47,367 nucleotides of DNA, from positions 313,705 through 361,071 of the forward strand of contig NZ_AYSJ01000014.1 of assembly GCF_000517265.1 (NCBI RefSeq). The letters are read 5' to 3'. The stretch is from Photorhabdus khanii NC19 (lineage in GTDB: Bacteria; Pseudomonadota; Gammaproteobacteria; Enterobacterales; Enterobacteriaceae). Below, one piece after another: positions 26,201 to 35,311 of the stretch. Each line of letters opens with the position of its first letter. The stretch's first letter is position 1. Made by a program: the position numbers and the translations under genes. The notes under the pieces were generated by a model that worked only from the letters and a program-made list of their open reading frames with translations, made no database searches and had not been told where the DNA came from.

Positions 26201-27251
26201 GATACAGCTCGCTCATGACCCGTTCGTACTGAGCGCGGCTATAACGCGGGTGCAGGGCAGAAAGCTTGATGGAAATCCCAGGTCCTTCATAAATACCGCG
26301 GCCGTTGGATGCCTTACCGATAGCATGAATTGCTTGTTGGTAGGAAACCATATAATCCTGAGCGTCTTCCTCAGTTAAAGCGGCTTCACCCAGCATGTCA
26401 TAGGAGTAGCGGAAGCCTTTTTCTTCCAGTTTACGTGCGCTTGCCAATGCCTGAGCGATAGTTTCACCTGTTACAAACTGCTCACCCATCAGGCGCATCG
26501 CCATATCTACGCCTTTACGAACTAATGGTTCGCCGCTTTTACTGATAATGCGATTCAGTGAATGGGAAAGTTTGGCTTCGTTGTGGGTAGAAACCAGTTT
26601 ACCGGTAAACAGCAGGCCCCATGTTGCTGCGTTGACAAACATGGATGAACTTTGGCCCAGATGGGAGTGCCAGTTGCCATTGCTGATTTTATCGCGGATC
26701 AGCGCGTCACGGGTGGCTTTATCTGGAATACGGAGCAGGGCTTCTGCGAGACACATCAGGGCAACGCCTTCCTGAGATGACAGTGAAAACTCCTGCAACA
26801 ACCCTTGAACCAAGCCAGAACGTCCAACGCTGTTTTTCTGGTTACGCAATTTTTCTGCAATGCTGTAAGCCAGTTTATGCGTCGCTTGTGCCTGATCTTC
26901 TGGTAATTGCGCCTGTTGCAGCAGCATTGGCACTGCTTGTGTTTCCGGCAGGCGATAACCTGCGGTGATTGCAGAACGTTTTACTGATTGAGGCAGGATA
27001 TGTTCTGCGAAGTCGAGGAAAGGTTGATGAGAAGAGTCTATGACAGTTTCTTCTGCGGTTATCTTCTCTTCTTTAAGATCCTGACTGGTAGATAGCTCAG
27101 TGATCTGCTCATCATTTTCAAGACGTTCAAGGTAATTGAAAATAGCTTGTTTAATCAGCCAATGCGGAGTGCGGTCAATCCGCAGTGCAGCGGCTTTAAT
27201 GCGATCACGAGTTGCCTCATCAAGCTTCACGCCCATTGTTGTACTACCCAT
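23271..27251 (-). CDS. putA: Trifunctional proline catabolism protein PutA
   Basis: 1326 residues, almost the same as E. coli (1320). Oxidises proline to glutamate in two steps at the inner membrane and represses put genes when proline is scarce. Domains: ribbon-helix-helix DNA-binding domain (about 5-47, MGVKLDEATRDRIKAAALRI), FAD-dependent proline dehydrogenase barrel (about 260-570), P5C dehydrogenase (about 640-1120) with the Glu in LIAETGGLNAM and catalytic Cys921 in GQRCSALRI, and a C-terminal lid domain. All key motifs are present. Divergent from putP across a 486-base control region. Confidence 0.97.
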   Translation of the reverse strand: MGSTTMGVKLDEATRDRIKAAALRIDRTPHWLIKQAIFNYLERLENDEQITELSTSQDLKEEKITAEETVIDSSHQPFLDFAEHILPQSVKRSAITAGYRLPETQAVPMLLQQAQLPEDQAQATHKLAYSIAEKLRNQKNSVGRSGLVQGLLQEFSLSSQEGVALMCLAEALLRIPDKATRDALIRDKISNGNWHSHLGQSSSMFVNAATWGLLFTGKLVSTHNEAKLSHSLNRIISKSGEPLVRKGVDMAMRLMGEQFVTGETIAQALASARKLEEKGFRYSYDMLGEAALTEEDAQDYMVSYQQAIHAIGKASNGRGIYEGPGISIKLSALHPRYSRAQYERVMSELYPRLLSLTLQARQYDIGINIDAEEADRLEISLDLLEKLCFEPQLAGWNGIGFVIQAYQKRCPFVIDTIVDLAQRSRRRLMVRLVKGAYWDSEIKRAQIDGLEGYPVYTRKVYTDVSYLACARKLLSVPNLIYPQFATHNAHTLSAVYHMAGQNYYPGQYEFQCLHGMGEPLYEQVVGKIADGKLNRPCRIYAPVGTHETLLAYLVRRLLENGANTSFVNRIADTTLPLDELVADPVKKVQKMAETEGQIGLPHPKIPLPHDLYGKDRANSAGLDLSNEHRLASLSSALLSSSTEERYSEPLLGGNYCHQGELPAAKPVINPAAPLDIVGHVRETTEQEVAYALNAATEAGAIWFATPPSERAAILVRAAELMESQMQPLLGILVREAGKTFNNAIAEVREAVDFLHYYAGQVRHDFANDTHRPLGPVVCISPWNFPLAIFTGQIAAALAAGNSVLAKPAEQTPLIAATAVKILHQAGIPHDVLQLLPGRGETIGSLLVGDERVRGVMFTGSTEVAGLLQRNIAGRLDTQGRPTPLIAETGGLNAMIVDSSALTEQVVTDVVASAFDSAGQRCSALRILCIQDDVAERTITMLKGAMSECRMGNPERLSTDIGPVIDAEAKAGIDRHIQAMRTKGRVIYQAAQDNVADSKEWEQGTFVKPTLIELESFDELKQEIFGPVLHVVRFKRNELDKLLDQINNSNYGLTLGVHTRIDETIVQVTSKAKVGNLYVNRNMVGAVVGVQPFGGEGLSGTGPKAGGPLYLYRLLSCRPQNAINQTLERQDVEYPLDANARSVLMAPFDALAEWITTQHNEELNQLVQQYKLLAQGGTTRLLPGPTGERNTYTLLPRGQVLCLADNQQDTWIQLVATLSVGCQLLWQDDEIHQQLFRQLPDSVRKTITLVRDWQNEDTKFEAVIYHGDSDQLRQVCEHIAQRKGAIISVQGFARGETNLLLERLLHERSLSINTAAAGGNASLMTIG

Positions 27252-27737
27252 CCTCGCTCCTCAATAGGTAAGGTTTATCTAAGTTACATGATAATATCTG
27301 ACATGTTGCAACTTTGTGCAACCTTATGAGCATTACTTGTTTGATTTTTGTGAAATTAATCCAGTTATTATAATTAAGAGGGGATATTTATTTTTGTGAC
27401 TTTATCTAATTGATATATATTGGTTTGGCATTTTATGGTTAATGCTAGGGGGGTAACCATGAAATGGTTAAAAAGTATAACCTTTAAATCAAATAAATGT
27501 GACTCAGCAAACGTTTTTTATAAAAAATGGCGTTAATTAGTTGTTAAATTACCTGCTGCTAATCTAGGATTCATTGTGACTTGCTAATTTGTTACAAAAA
27601 TAATTATTTCAATTTTAAATTATAAACCATCTTTAGGTGCAATCAGGTGCAACGTTCCTGAACCTGACAGGGAAAACTCTGTGTCCCCAGGAGAACTGCG
27701 GCTTTGCAAAACACAGATAACACTATGGAGAACCTGC
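27252..27737. promoter_or_regulatory. Shared put control region with PutA boxes
   Basis: The divergent promoters of putA and putP lie here. Copies of the PutA operator core GTTGCA (or TGCAAC on the other strand) occur at 27305-27310, 27307-27312 and 27317-27322 near putA, and at 27648-27653 near putP, with a degenerate TGCAAT at 27638. In E. coli PutA uses several such boxes in the same region. Apart from these the region is AT-rich without a gene; an open frame that extends putP upstream is not used. Confidence 0.65.
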
Positions 27738-29222
27738 ATGACAGTAAATACACCAATGCTAATCACCTTTATTGTCTACATTACTGGAATGTTGTTGATA
27801 GGTTTTTTGGCTTATCGCTCAACCAAAAATTTTGATGACTATATTTTGGGAGGAAGGCGATTAGGTAGCGTGGTAACGGCTTTGTCTGCCGGTGCTTCGG
27901 ATATGAGCGGCTGGCTATTAATGGGTTTGCCTGGCGTAGTTTATTTCGCTGGGGTTTCAGAAAGCTGGATAGCGATTGGCCTTTCTTTAGGCGCTTACCT
28001 GAACTGGAAATTAGTTGCGGGCAGGTTAAGGATCCAGACGGAAGTCAATAATAATGCGCTGACACTACCCGATTATTTCACCAGTCGTTTTGAAGATAGC
28101 AGTAAGATCCTGCGTATTATTTCCGCACTGGTTATCCTGATCTTCTTTACTATTTATTGTGCTTCTGGCGCTGTTGCCGGAGGATTGTTATTTGAAAGCA
28201 CTTTCGGTATCAGTTATCAGAAAGCCATGTGGCTTGGTGCTGCGGCAACGATTGCCTATACATTCCTCGGTGGCTTCCTGGCTGTCAGCTGGACGGATAC
28301 TGTTCAAGCGTCACTAATGATCTTTGCGCTTATTTTGACCCCGATTATCGTTATTTTCTCTATCGGCGGCATTGATACTTCTATTGCTTTGATAGCAGCG
28401 AAAAACCCCGCTTATATGGATATGTTTAAGGGGTTGAATTTTGTCGCTATTATCTCGCTATTGGGTTGGGGATTGGGTTATTTTGGTCAGCCACATATTT
28501 TGGCGCGTTTTATGGCGGCAGATTCCCATCACACTGTTCGTAAAGCTCGTCGCATCAGTATGACCTGGATGGTGTTATGCCTGGCAGGAACGATTTCTGT
28601 CGGTTTCTTTGGTATTGCTTATTTTGAAATGCACCCTGACCTGGCTGGTCCGGTCACTGCCAATCGTGAGCGTATCTTTATGGAACTGGCAGTTGTTCTG
28701 TTTAATCCGTGGATAGCGGGCATTTTATTGTCGGCGATTCTGGCTGCGGTGATGAGTACGCTTAGCTGCCAGTTGTTAGTCTGTGCAAGTGCATTGACTG
28801 AGGATCTTTATAAGCCCTTTATTCGCAAATCTGCCAGCCAGAAAGAGCTGGTATGGGTGGGGCGTTTCATGGTGCTATTAGTGGCAGCCGTCGCTATGGT
28901 AATAGCAACTAATCCTGACAATAAAGTGCTGGCACTGGTAAGTAATGCCTGGGCCGGGTTCGGCGCGGCGTTCGGTCCGGTGGTACTGATCTCTGTTGTC
29001 TGGAAACGTATGACACGCAATGGTGCACTGGCGGGTATGTTGGTGGGTGCAATAACCGTATTAGTGTGGATGAAGTACCAGTGGTTTGCGTTGTATGAAA
29101 TTATCCCTGGTTTTATCTTTGCCTCTATTGCGATAGTTGTTGTCAGCTTGTTGGGTAAAGCGCCAAGCAGAGAAGCGCAACAGCGTTTTATTGATGCTGA
29201 AGCGCAATACAACACTAAGTGA
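27738..29222 (+). CDS. putP: Sodium/proline symporter PutP
   Basis: 494 residues, a solute:sodium symporter with about 13 membrane segments. Imports proline for PutA. The start MTVNTPMLITFIVYITGMLL has GGAG nine bases upstream. The sodium and proline binding stretch GASDMSGWLLMGLPG near the N-terminus (equivalent to Asp55/Ser57 in E. coli) and SAILAAVMSTLSCQLLV in the eighth or ninth helix are conserved. Expression is expected to be repressed by PutA without proline. A good hairpin ends the gene. Confidence 0.96.
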   Translation: MTVNTPMLITFIVYITGMLLIGFLAYRSTKNFDDYILGGRRLGSVVTALSAGASDMSGWLLMGLPGVVYFAGVSESWIAIGLSLGAYLNWKLVAGRLRIQTEVNNNALTLPDYFTSRFEDSSKILRIISALVILIFFTIYCASGAVAGGLLFESTFGISYQKAMWLGAAATIAYTFLGGFLAVSWTDTVQASLMIFALILTPIIVIFSIGGIDTSIALIAAKNPAYMDMFKGLNFVAIISLLGWGLGYFGQPHILARFMAADSHHTVRKARRISMTWMVLCLAGTISVGFFGIAYFEMHPDLAGPVTANRERIFMELAVVLFNPWIAGILLSAILAAVMSTLSCQLLVCASALTEDLYKPFIRKSASQKELVWVGRFMVLLVAAVAMVIATNPDNKVLALVSNAWAGFGAAFGPVVLISVVWKRMTRNGALAGMLVGAITVLVWMKYQWFALYEIIPGFIFASIAIVVVSLLGKAPSREAQQRFIDAEAQYNTK

Positions 29223-29242
29223 TTTAAAGTAAAACCGGAAAT

Positions 29243-29275
29243 TGTGAAGGCAAAATGCCTTCACATTAATCTTTA
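29243..29275. terminator. Terminator between putP and cycA
   Basis: A perfect ten-base stem TGTGAAGGCA/TGCCTTCACA with a three-base loop lies between the two convergent genes, followed by TTAATCTTT on the plus strand. The T-run is poor, so the strength is uncertain. Confidence 0.7.
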
Positions 29276-29281
29276 AATAAG

Positions 29282-30688
29282 TTAGCTGTATAAGCGAGTT
29301 CTACGTTTTTTTACAATTTGAAAACCAATAATTAATACCAGAAACCAAACCGGTGTGATGGTTAATGCCTGGCGGGTATCATCTCGTAATGTGAGCAATA
29401 TCAGAACAAATGCAAAGAATGCCAGACAGACCCACGACATAATAATCCCCAGCGGCATTTTATATATTGAAGCCTTATGTAATGCAGGGCGACGTTTCCG
29501 GTAAACCAGATATGAACACAGGATCATACTCCAGACAAACATAAACAGAATGGCTGAAATGGTTGTCACCAATGTAAATACATGCATCACATCAGGAATT
29601 AAATAAATCAGCACCACACCGCAGGATAAACATAAACAGGTGAAAATTAATCCTGACGCGGGCACGGAACGGCGTGAAAGGCGGCTAAATTGCTGTGGTG
29701 CATCACCTTCTTTTGCCAATCCAAATAGCATACGGCTGGTGGAGAAGACACCACTGTTTGCTGAAGATGCGGCAGACGTTAATACTACGAAGTTCACGAT
29801 ACTGGCGGCAGCGGGTAAACCAATCAGAACGAACAGCTCAACAAAAGGGCTTTTGTCTGCAATGATTGAACGCCACGGTGTGACTGACATGATAATTATC
29901 AGAGCCAGTACGTAGAAGGTGATAATACGAACCGGGATAGCATTAATTGCTCTGGGAAGTGATTTCATTGGATCTTTAGTTTCTGCGGCAGCGGTACCCA
30001 CTAATTCAATTCCTACAAAGGCGAATATGGCTATCTGGAACCCGGCAAAAAATCCACTTAACCCTGTTGGAAATAATCCACCATCATTCCATATATTTGT
30101 CAGTGAGGCGGTATGACCCGCAGGGGATTGAAAATGCATACCAATCAAAACAGCGCCAATCACAATTAACGCGACAATGGCAACTATTTTTATCATGGCG
30201 AACCAGAATTCCATTTCACCGAATAATTTCACTGTTGCCAGGTTAAGGGCCAGCAATAGTGAAACGCAGAGCAGGGAAGTGATCCATTGGGGAAAATCGG
30301 GTTGCCAGTAGCTGATATATGAGGTGATGGCGACTACATCGGCGATACCGGTAATGACCCAACAGAACCAGTAAGTCCAGCCGACAAAAAAACCAGCCCA
30401 GGGTCCTAATAAATCTGCGGAGAAATCACTGAATGATTTATATTGCAGGTTCGAGAGCAGTAGTTCACCCATTGCGCGCATAACGAAAAACAACATGAAG
30501 CCGATAATCATATAAACGAATATAATCGATGGTCCGGCAAGAGAGATGGTTTTCCCTGATCCCATAAACAGACCTGTGCCAATGGCACCACCGATAGCAA
30601 TAAGCTGTATATGCCGATTGCTTAGATTGCGTTGTAGTTGCGTTTCCCCGGTTTTAGCGGAAAGTGTTGTTTGTATATTTTCTGCCAT
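29282..30688 (-). CDS. cycA: D-serine/D-alanine/glycine transporter CycA
   Basis: 468 residues, amino acid-polyamine-cation family with 12 membrane segments. In E. coli CycA brings in D-serine, D-alanine, glycine and D-cycloserine with protons. Long stretches are the same as I remember for CycA, for example LSNRHIQLIAIGGAIGTGLF, SFSDFSADLLGPWAGFF and the segment LPAAASIVNFVVLTSAASSA. It is not next to dsdCXA, but only two kilobases away, so this chromosome region holds two D-serine transporters. The ribosome binding site is weak (AGGAAAATATTGG). Confidence 0.93.
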   Translation of the reverse strand: MAENIQTTLSAKTGETQLQRNLSNRHIQLIAIGGAIGTGLFMGSGKTISLAGPSIIFVYMIIGFMLFFVMRAMGELLLSNLQYKSFSDFSADLLGPWAGFFVGWTYWFCWVITGIADVVAITSYISYWQPDFPQWITSLLCVSLLLALNLATVKLFGEMEFWFAMIKIVAIVALIVIGAVLIGMHFQSPAGHTASLTNIWNDGGLFPTGLSGFFAGFQIAIFAFVGIELVGTAAAETKDPMKSLPRAINAIPVRIITFYVLALIIIMSVTPWRSIIADKSPFVELFVLIGLPAAASIVNFVVLTSAASSANSGVFSTSRMLFGLAKEGDAPQQFSRLSRRSVPASGLIFTCLCLSCGVVLIYLIPDVMHVFTLVTTISAILFMFVWSMILCSYLVYRKRRPALHKASIYKMPLGIIMSWVCLAFFAFVLILLTLRDDTRQALTITPVWFLVLIIGFQIVKKRRTRLYS

Positions 30689-30937
30689 AGAATAGTGTCC
30701 AATATTTTCCTAGGTAAATTGTTACGGCTCTTTAAGTGGCCTTATATGTGGTGATGTTTGCGGAAAATATTGTGACACAGATTACTATAATAATAACAGC
30801 TTGATCTCACGTTAAAAACAAATTGGTTACAATTTGGCTTATTAGTACTCTTGGGATTGAATATGAATTATTCGTTTAGAAAAAAAGAGTAATAGATATT
30901 GACGACAGCTTTGTATAGGAGAATAATCGTTCACATT

Positions 30938-31013
30938 GGGTTGTTAGCTCAGTCGGCAGAGCAGTTGACTCTTAATCAATTGGCCCGGGGTTCGAGCCCC
31001 CGACAACCCACCA
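30938..31013 (+). tRNA. tRNA-Lys (anticodon CUU)
   Basis: 76 bases with encoded CCA. The acceptor stem GGGTTGT/ACAACCC pairs fully, the T arm is CGGGG-TTCGAGC-CCCCG, and the anticodon stem GTTGA/TCAAT encloses the loop CTCTTAA, giving anticodon CTT (reads AAG). The body is very like enterobacterial tRNA-Lys(UUU), from which it differs at the first anticodon base, so it may be a duplicate turned into an AAG-only tRNA. Confidence 0.95.
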
Positions 31014-31452
31014 GTTAAATCAGTCAGTTATCATTAACTTCCTTTATTTTACTTCTAATGTGGGGCATATTTGGGGCAAGCTTACCGAATATTGTATCTA
31101 TTTTTTTGTATGCTCAGGTAAATGAAACTGTTAAGACCGGGTACTATTCTACCTCGGTCTTTTTCCAGTGACTATAATTGCAAAGTTGGCCAATTAATTT
31201 CCGGTATTTTAGATGTATCAACCCGATTAAGCATGACTCGATATTTTTTCCAAGCCTATTGTAGGGCTATAGTGATACATGTGCATTCCTTACCAGCCAA
31301 TAGCAAACCAAAAAACTCTGGCTGGATTAAACTAAAGAAGTTAATGTCACTGACATGCAGAATTAAGATGAAATTTTTGAATAGATCACCAAGATTATAA
31401 ATCATATAACATGACTAACCTTGGTGATGATATGATCTTTTTATTGCTTAAA
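31014..31452. other. Region downstream of tRNA-Lys, no gene
   Basis: An open frame at 31122-31400 has no recognisable features, no ribosome binding site and an odd composition, and is not called. The phrase GTGGGGCATATTTGGGGCAA (31061-31080) is of a kind often seen at integrase-bearing tRNA junctions, so an element may once have used the tRNA, but no integrase is present. A nine-base inverted repeat ATCACCAAG/CTTGGTGAT (31385-31393 and 31420-31428) lies near the end of the ail-like gene. Confidence 0.4.
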
Positions 31453-31983
31453 TTAGAAACGATAGCCGACGCTTATATTAAAGCCATTGGTGGAAATTTT
31501 ATATTTATCCACACCGTCTTTGATATCAAATCGGCTGCCTTCGTAACCGGCTGTAATTGATGTATTTGTTGTTGGGTTTACAATAAAGCCAGCTCCCCAA
31601 CCTAAGGCATTTTCTTTTATTTTTCCATCATTATCGTTAGAAAATTTTATATTTAATTTGGATAGACCCACTTGGCTGTATAAACTAATATAATCGTTAA
31701 TTCTATAAGTTGGGCCAGTCATCAAAGAATAATACTTAGTATCAATTGTTGGGAAATCCTCGGTTTTTTTCTCATCTCCTTTAGCAAAGGTAAATGATGA
31801 TAACACTCCCCATTGATCATCCAATTCATATCGGTAACTGAGCGTCGCGCCATTTAGCGCTTTAACGTCTTTTGGTTTCACATGGGCATATCCGATAGAA
31901 GCTGTATGTTGTTCAGCATGAGCAGGTAAAGTTATTGCGGATACAGAAAAAAGAACGCCACAGCTTAGTAAAAGTTTTTGCAT
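31453..31983 (-). CDS. Ail/OmpX-family outer membrane protein
   Basis: 176 residues. A signal peptide (1-23, cleavage after AHA) leads into an eight-stranded barrel of the Ail/Lom/OmpX/PagC family: ASIGYAHVKP first strand, YRYELDDQWGVLSSFTFA, YYSLMTGPTYRINDYISLYS, GWGAGFIVNP, and a C-terminal NISVGYRF that ends in Phe as outer membrane proteins do. Relatives take part in host cell attachment and serum resistance, or in envelope stability. Which role applies here cannot be read from sequence. It is a single gene with long AT-rich DNA upstream, as expected for a horizontally gained factor. Confidence 0.9.
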   Translation of the reverse strand: MQKLLLSCGVLFSVSAITLPAHAEQHTASIGYAHVKPKDVKALNGATLSYRYELDDQWGVLSSFTFAKGDEKKTEDFPTIDTKYYSLMTGPTYRINDYISLYSQVGLSKLNIKFSNDNDGKIKENALGWGAGFIVNPTTNTSITAGYEGSRFDIKDGVDKYKISTNGFNISVGYRF

Positions 31984-32792
31984 TTAATTACACTCTATAT
32001 AATTTCGAAGTAAACTAATTTATAACTATTTGAATGACTTTCTAACCAACAGCTATAATAAATATCATAAATTAAACTATTAGATATATTTTTTCACAAA
32101 ACTCACATTTAAGACGCAAATAACTAACTATTATTATTACTTTTTCCTGGTGGATAGCAGTAGATAAGGATGGCTTTAATTATTATAAATAATTTCTTTA
32201 TTGTTTTAATATTCATCAGTTATTAGCTGGAAATTCTTTACTCTTTTCTTGCCAATAATTTATCTATACTAAAGACTCCTTATTCCTATATTAAGAAAAA
32301 CGCCAATTTATATGCTTTATTCTAATAAAATTAAATATAAATCGTTTATTACTATTAGCAAAAAAATAATTTTATCTATTTCTATCTCATTCGATAAGAA
32401 TGGTTGTCAGACGTAAGCTAGATAAAAATGAATAAGCTTTACTGAGTTAGCTAACTTAGTAGTCTAATAATATAGGAATGTCTATTCTTATAGCCGAAAA
32501 TTGTGATAAAGATTTATAATTATCTTATATGGAATCATTATATAAAACTAATCTCACTGAGGTATTTATGTATAAATATATTTGTTTCATTTGATCTGTG
32601 ACCTTAAGCTTACCTTGGTAAGGATGGACTTTGCAGAAGAGGGAGTTCAGCCTTGTTGGTCATATTTTACTGGAATCAATAAATGATGAGTTCAAAGGCA
32701 CGGTAGAATGCCTTGTTAAATTCTATGGCGATGAGTAATCGCCACTGAAAACAGAACAGATTTGATGTATCTATTAACGGCTGACTGTATTT
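31984..32792. other. Long AT-rich intergenic region
   Basis: About 800 bases without a convincing gene on either strand. It must contain the promoter of the ail-like gene at its left end. One feature stands out: a near-perfect 20-base palindrome centred on AGTTAGCTAACT at 32441-32460 (one mismatched pair), possibly an operator or small hairpin. The part from about 32600 to 32760 is less AT-rich and may be residual coding DNA, but all frames are broken and I do not recognise it. Confidence 0.4.
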
Positions 32793-33731
32793 TTATCCAT
32801 TTATGGTTGATTTCAACCATTGAATAAATGCATTGACTTTCTCATTCTGTTGTTGGGGTAGGGTACAGGTATAGTAATACTGTTTACATAGCACTTCGGT
32901 GTTGGGGAAGGGCGCGACTAATTCGTTGTTTTCAATTTTTTCCCAAATCATATTTTTTCTTCCCATTGCAACACCTGCGTGGTGCATTGCAGCGACGGAA
33001 GCTAAGTCAGAGCGATCGAAAACTATACACTTTTGTGATGGGTCCAGTGTAATATCAAAGTGTTCTGTCCAGGTGTCCCACTCTTTGGTGTCAGAATCGT
33101 AGCTCCATGCTTGTTTATCATGCAATAGTGTACAATATTGCAGATTATCGATATTTCCCATCAGGTTATGTTTTTCTGCATATTGTGGACTACAGACCGG
33201 GGTAATGTATTCACTCATCAGATATTGATGTGATAGCTCATTGGACATAATATCATCAAAGTAAATCGCAAGATCGATACCATAACCGCGGAAATTCACA
33301 TTTTCGTTACCGACCAGAATATTCAGATTAATGGACGGATATAGTTGATTAAAAGCAGCCAATTTGGGAACTAACCAGCATTGAGTAAAAGTAGGGCGGG
33401 AGTAAATAGTCAGATTACCTGATAACTCCTGATTTTTTATTTCCAGAATTTCCTGATTCAAATGCTCCAGAGTCGATTTAATTGTCCAAAATAAACGCTT
33501 TCCTTCACAAGTTAATTCAATCTTTCTGTGAAAACGTTGGAAAAGTTTGAACCCCAGTTCTTGTTCCAGTGAACTGATTCGATGGCTGACTGCACTGGCA
33601 CTGATAGCTAGCTCATCAGCAGCCAGAGCAAAAGAACAGTGACGGGCCGCTATCTCAAATGTATGCAGTTTTGATAACTGGTTTCCATTGAGTAGCTTAT
33701 TTACAACCATGAAATTATCATCTGTGTACAT
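32793..33731 (-). CDS. dsdC: LysR-type D-serine regulator DsdC
   Basis: 312 residues (E. coli 311). LysR-type activator that switches on dsdXA when D-serine is bound. The helix-turn-helix (about 20-80) reads FALAADELAISASAVSHRIS and the effector domain keeps SGNLTIYSRPTFTQCWLVPK and GIDLAIYFDD, close to E. coli DsdC as remembered. It is divergent from dsdX with a 242-base gap, the usual arrangement. The first ATG (33731) gives an N-terminus of the right length; a second Met seven residues later is possible. Confidence 0.94.
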   Translation of the reverse strand: MYTDDNFMVVNKLLNGNQLSKLHTFEIAARHCSFALAADELAISASAVSHRISSLEQELGFKLFQRFHRKIELTCEGKRLFWTIKSTLEHLNQEILEIKNQELSGNLTIYSRPTFTQCWLVPKLAAFNQLYPSINLNILVGNENVNFRGYGIDLAIYFDDIMSNELSHQYLMSEYITPVCSPQYAEKHNLMGNIDNLQYCTLLHDKQAWSYDSDTKEWDTWTEHFDITLDPSQKCIVFDRSDLASVAAMHHAGVAMGRKNMIWEKIENNELVAPFPNTEVLCKQYYYTCTLPQQQNEKVNAFIQWLKSTING

Positions 33732-33837
33732 ATGTATAATGTTTCTGTTTCATCGACGACGAGATAATGCAACCGTATCATTAAGGCGGCATGTTTCAGA
33801 TAGTTTTAGTGATTCAAATCTCAAATAAAGTAAAAAA

Positions 33838-33853
33838 TTTGATCTGCATCACT
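33838..33853 (+). promoter_or_regulatory. Putative CRP site upstream of dsdX
   Basis: TTTGA-TCTGCA-TCACT matches the CRP consensus TGTGA-N6-TCACA with one difference in each half and lies about 120 bases before the dsdX start. In E. coli dsdXA needs both DsdC and CRP, so the site is plausible. The DsdC operator itself was not recognised. Confidence 0.55.
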
Positions 33854-33973
33854 TAATTGGCTCAATCTGGCTCATGCATGACTATGTATTAATCATTTGT
33901 CAAAAATTGAATATTCATATTCAATAGTGAAAATGCATGTAACAAGCAGAGGCTAACTGTGGGGAATGGTTAA

Positions 33974-35311
33974 GTGGATTCACAACCTTGGGTGATAGGT
34001 ACGTTACTCACAAGTATTGTGTTAATTGTATTTACGATAATTAAATTAAAGATTCACCCTTTTTTGGCGCTGTTGTTGGCAAGTTTTTATGTCGGTGCAT
34101 TGATGGGAATGAACCCTGTTGAGATGGTAAGTGCTATTGAGAGAGGGATTGGTGGTACGCTGGGTTTTTTAGCCGCGGTGATTGGTTTGGGAACCATTCT
34201 TGGTAAGATGATGGAGATATCCGGTGCAGCAGAGCGTATTGGTATCACATTGCAAAAATGCCGATGGCTTTCACCAGATATCATTATGGTACTGATTGGC
34301 CTGGTTTGTGGTATTACGCTGTTTGTTGAAGTGGGGGTGGTCTTACTAATCCCACTAGCGTTTTCTATTGCCAGGAAAACCAACACGTCACTGCTGAAAT
34401 TAGCGATCCCATTGTGTGTGGCATTGATGGCGGTTCATTGTATTGTTCCTCCACACCCGTCTGCATTATTTGTGACGAATAAACTGGGTGCGGATATTGG
34501 TTCAGTCATTGTTTATGGGTTGGTAGTTGCTCTGTTTGCTGCTTTAATTAGTGGCTCATTATTTCAGAAATTCCTCGGTAGCCGTCTGCCTTTTAAATCG
34601 GTTCCGGCTGAATTTTTTAAAATTAAAGTTCACAAGGAAGAGGATTTACCCTCTTTAGGCATGACATTATTTACTGTGTTATTGCCAATTGGGTTAATGC
34701 TGATTAAAACGGCTGCCGAATTAAATATGGAAAAAAGCACCACGTTTTACACGGTGTTGGAATTTATCGGCAACCCTACTACAGCCATGTTTATTGCCGC
34801 GTTTGTTGCCTATTATACTTTGGGCATTAAGCAAAATATGGGCATGAGCACACTGTTGACGAAGACGGAAGATTGTTTCGCTTCTATCGCTAATATCTTA
34901 TTGATTATCGGCGCAGGCGGAGCATTCAATAGCATTCTGAAAGCAAGTGGGCTTAGTGATATGCTGGCCGTTATTTTGTCGGGCCTGGATATGCATCCAA
35001 TTCTTTTATCTTGGTTGGTTGCTATTATTTTGCATGCAGCGGTTGGTTCAGCAACCGTCGCAATGATGGGCGCAACAGCGATTGTTTCACCAATATTGCC
35101 GTTATATCCGGATATCAGCCCTGAAATTATTGTGTTAGCTATTGGTTCCGGGGCTATCGGTTGTACTATCGTCACTGATTCACTGTTTTGGTTAGTTAAG
35201 CAGTATTGCGGCGCAACCCTCAGTGAAACTTTTAAATACTATACAACTGCAACATTTATTGCATCTATTGTTGCGTTGGCTGGGACATTTCTTCTTTCTA
35301 CCATTGTGTAA
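33974..35311 (+). CDS. dsdX: D-serine transporter DsdX
   Basis: 445 residues, the same as in E. coli; GntP family permease with about 12 membrane segments that imports D-serine. The start is a GTG at 33974, preceded by GGGGAATGG. Highly conserved stretches include GTLGFLAAVIGLGTILGKMM, GITLFVEVGVVLLIPLAFSI and the C-terminal AIGCTIVTDSLFWLVKQYCG. DsdX, unlike CycA, is specific for D-serine in E. coli. Confidence 0.95.
   Translation: MDSQPWVIGTLLTSIVLIVFTIIKLKIHPFLALLLASFYVGALMGMNPVEMVSAIERGIGGTLGFLAAVIGLGTILGKMMEISGAAERIGITLQKCRWLSPDIIMVLIGLVCGITLFVEVGVVLLIPLAFSIARKTNTSLLKLAIPLCVALMAVHCIVPPHPSALFVTNKLGADIGSVIVYGLVVALFAALISGSLFQKFLGSRLPFKSVPAEFFKIKVHKEEDLPSLGMTLFTVLLPIGLMLIKTAAELNMEKSTTFYTVLEFIGNPTTAMFIAAFVAYYTLGIKQNMGMSTLLTKTEDCFASIANILLIIGAGGAFNSILKASGLSDMLAVILSGLDMHPILLSWLVAIILHAAVGSATVAMMGATAIVSPILPLYPDISPEIIVLAIGSGAIGCTIVTDSLFWLVKQYCGATLSETFKYYTTATFIASIVALAGTFLLSTIV

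Noticed and set aside
31122-31400. 92-codon open frame after tRNA-Lys
   Set aside because: No ribosome binding site, no recognisable motif and no compositional sign of coding; taken as chance in non-coding DNA.
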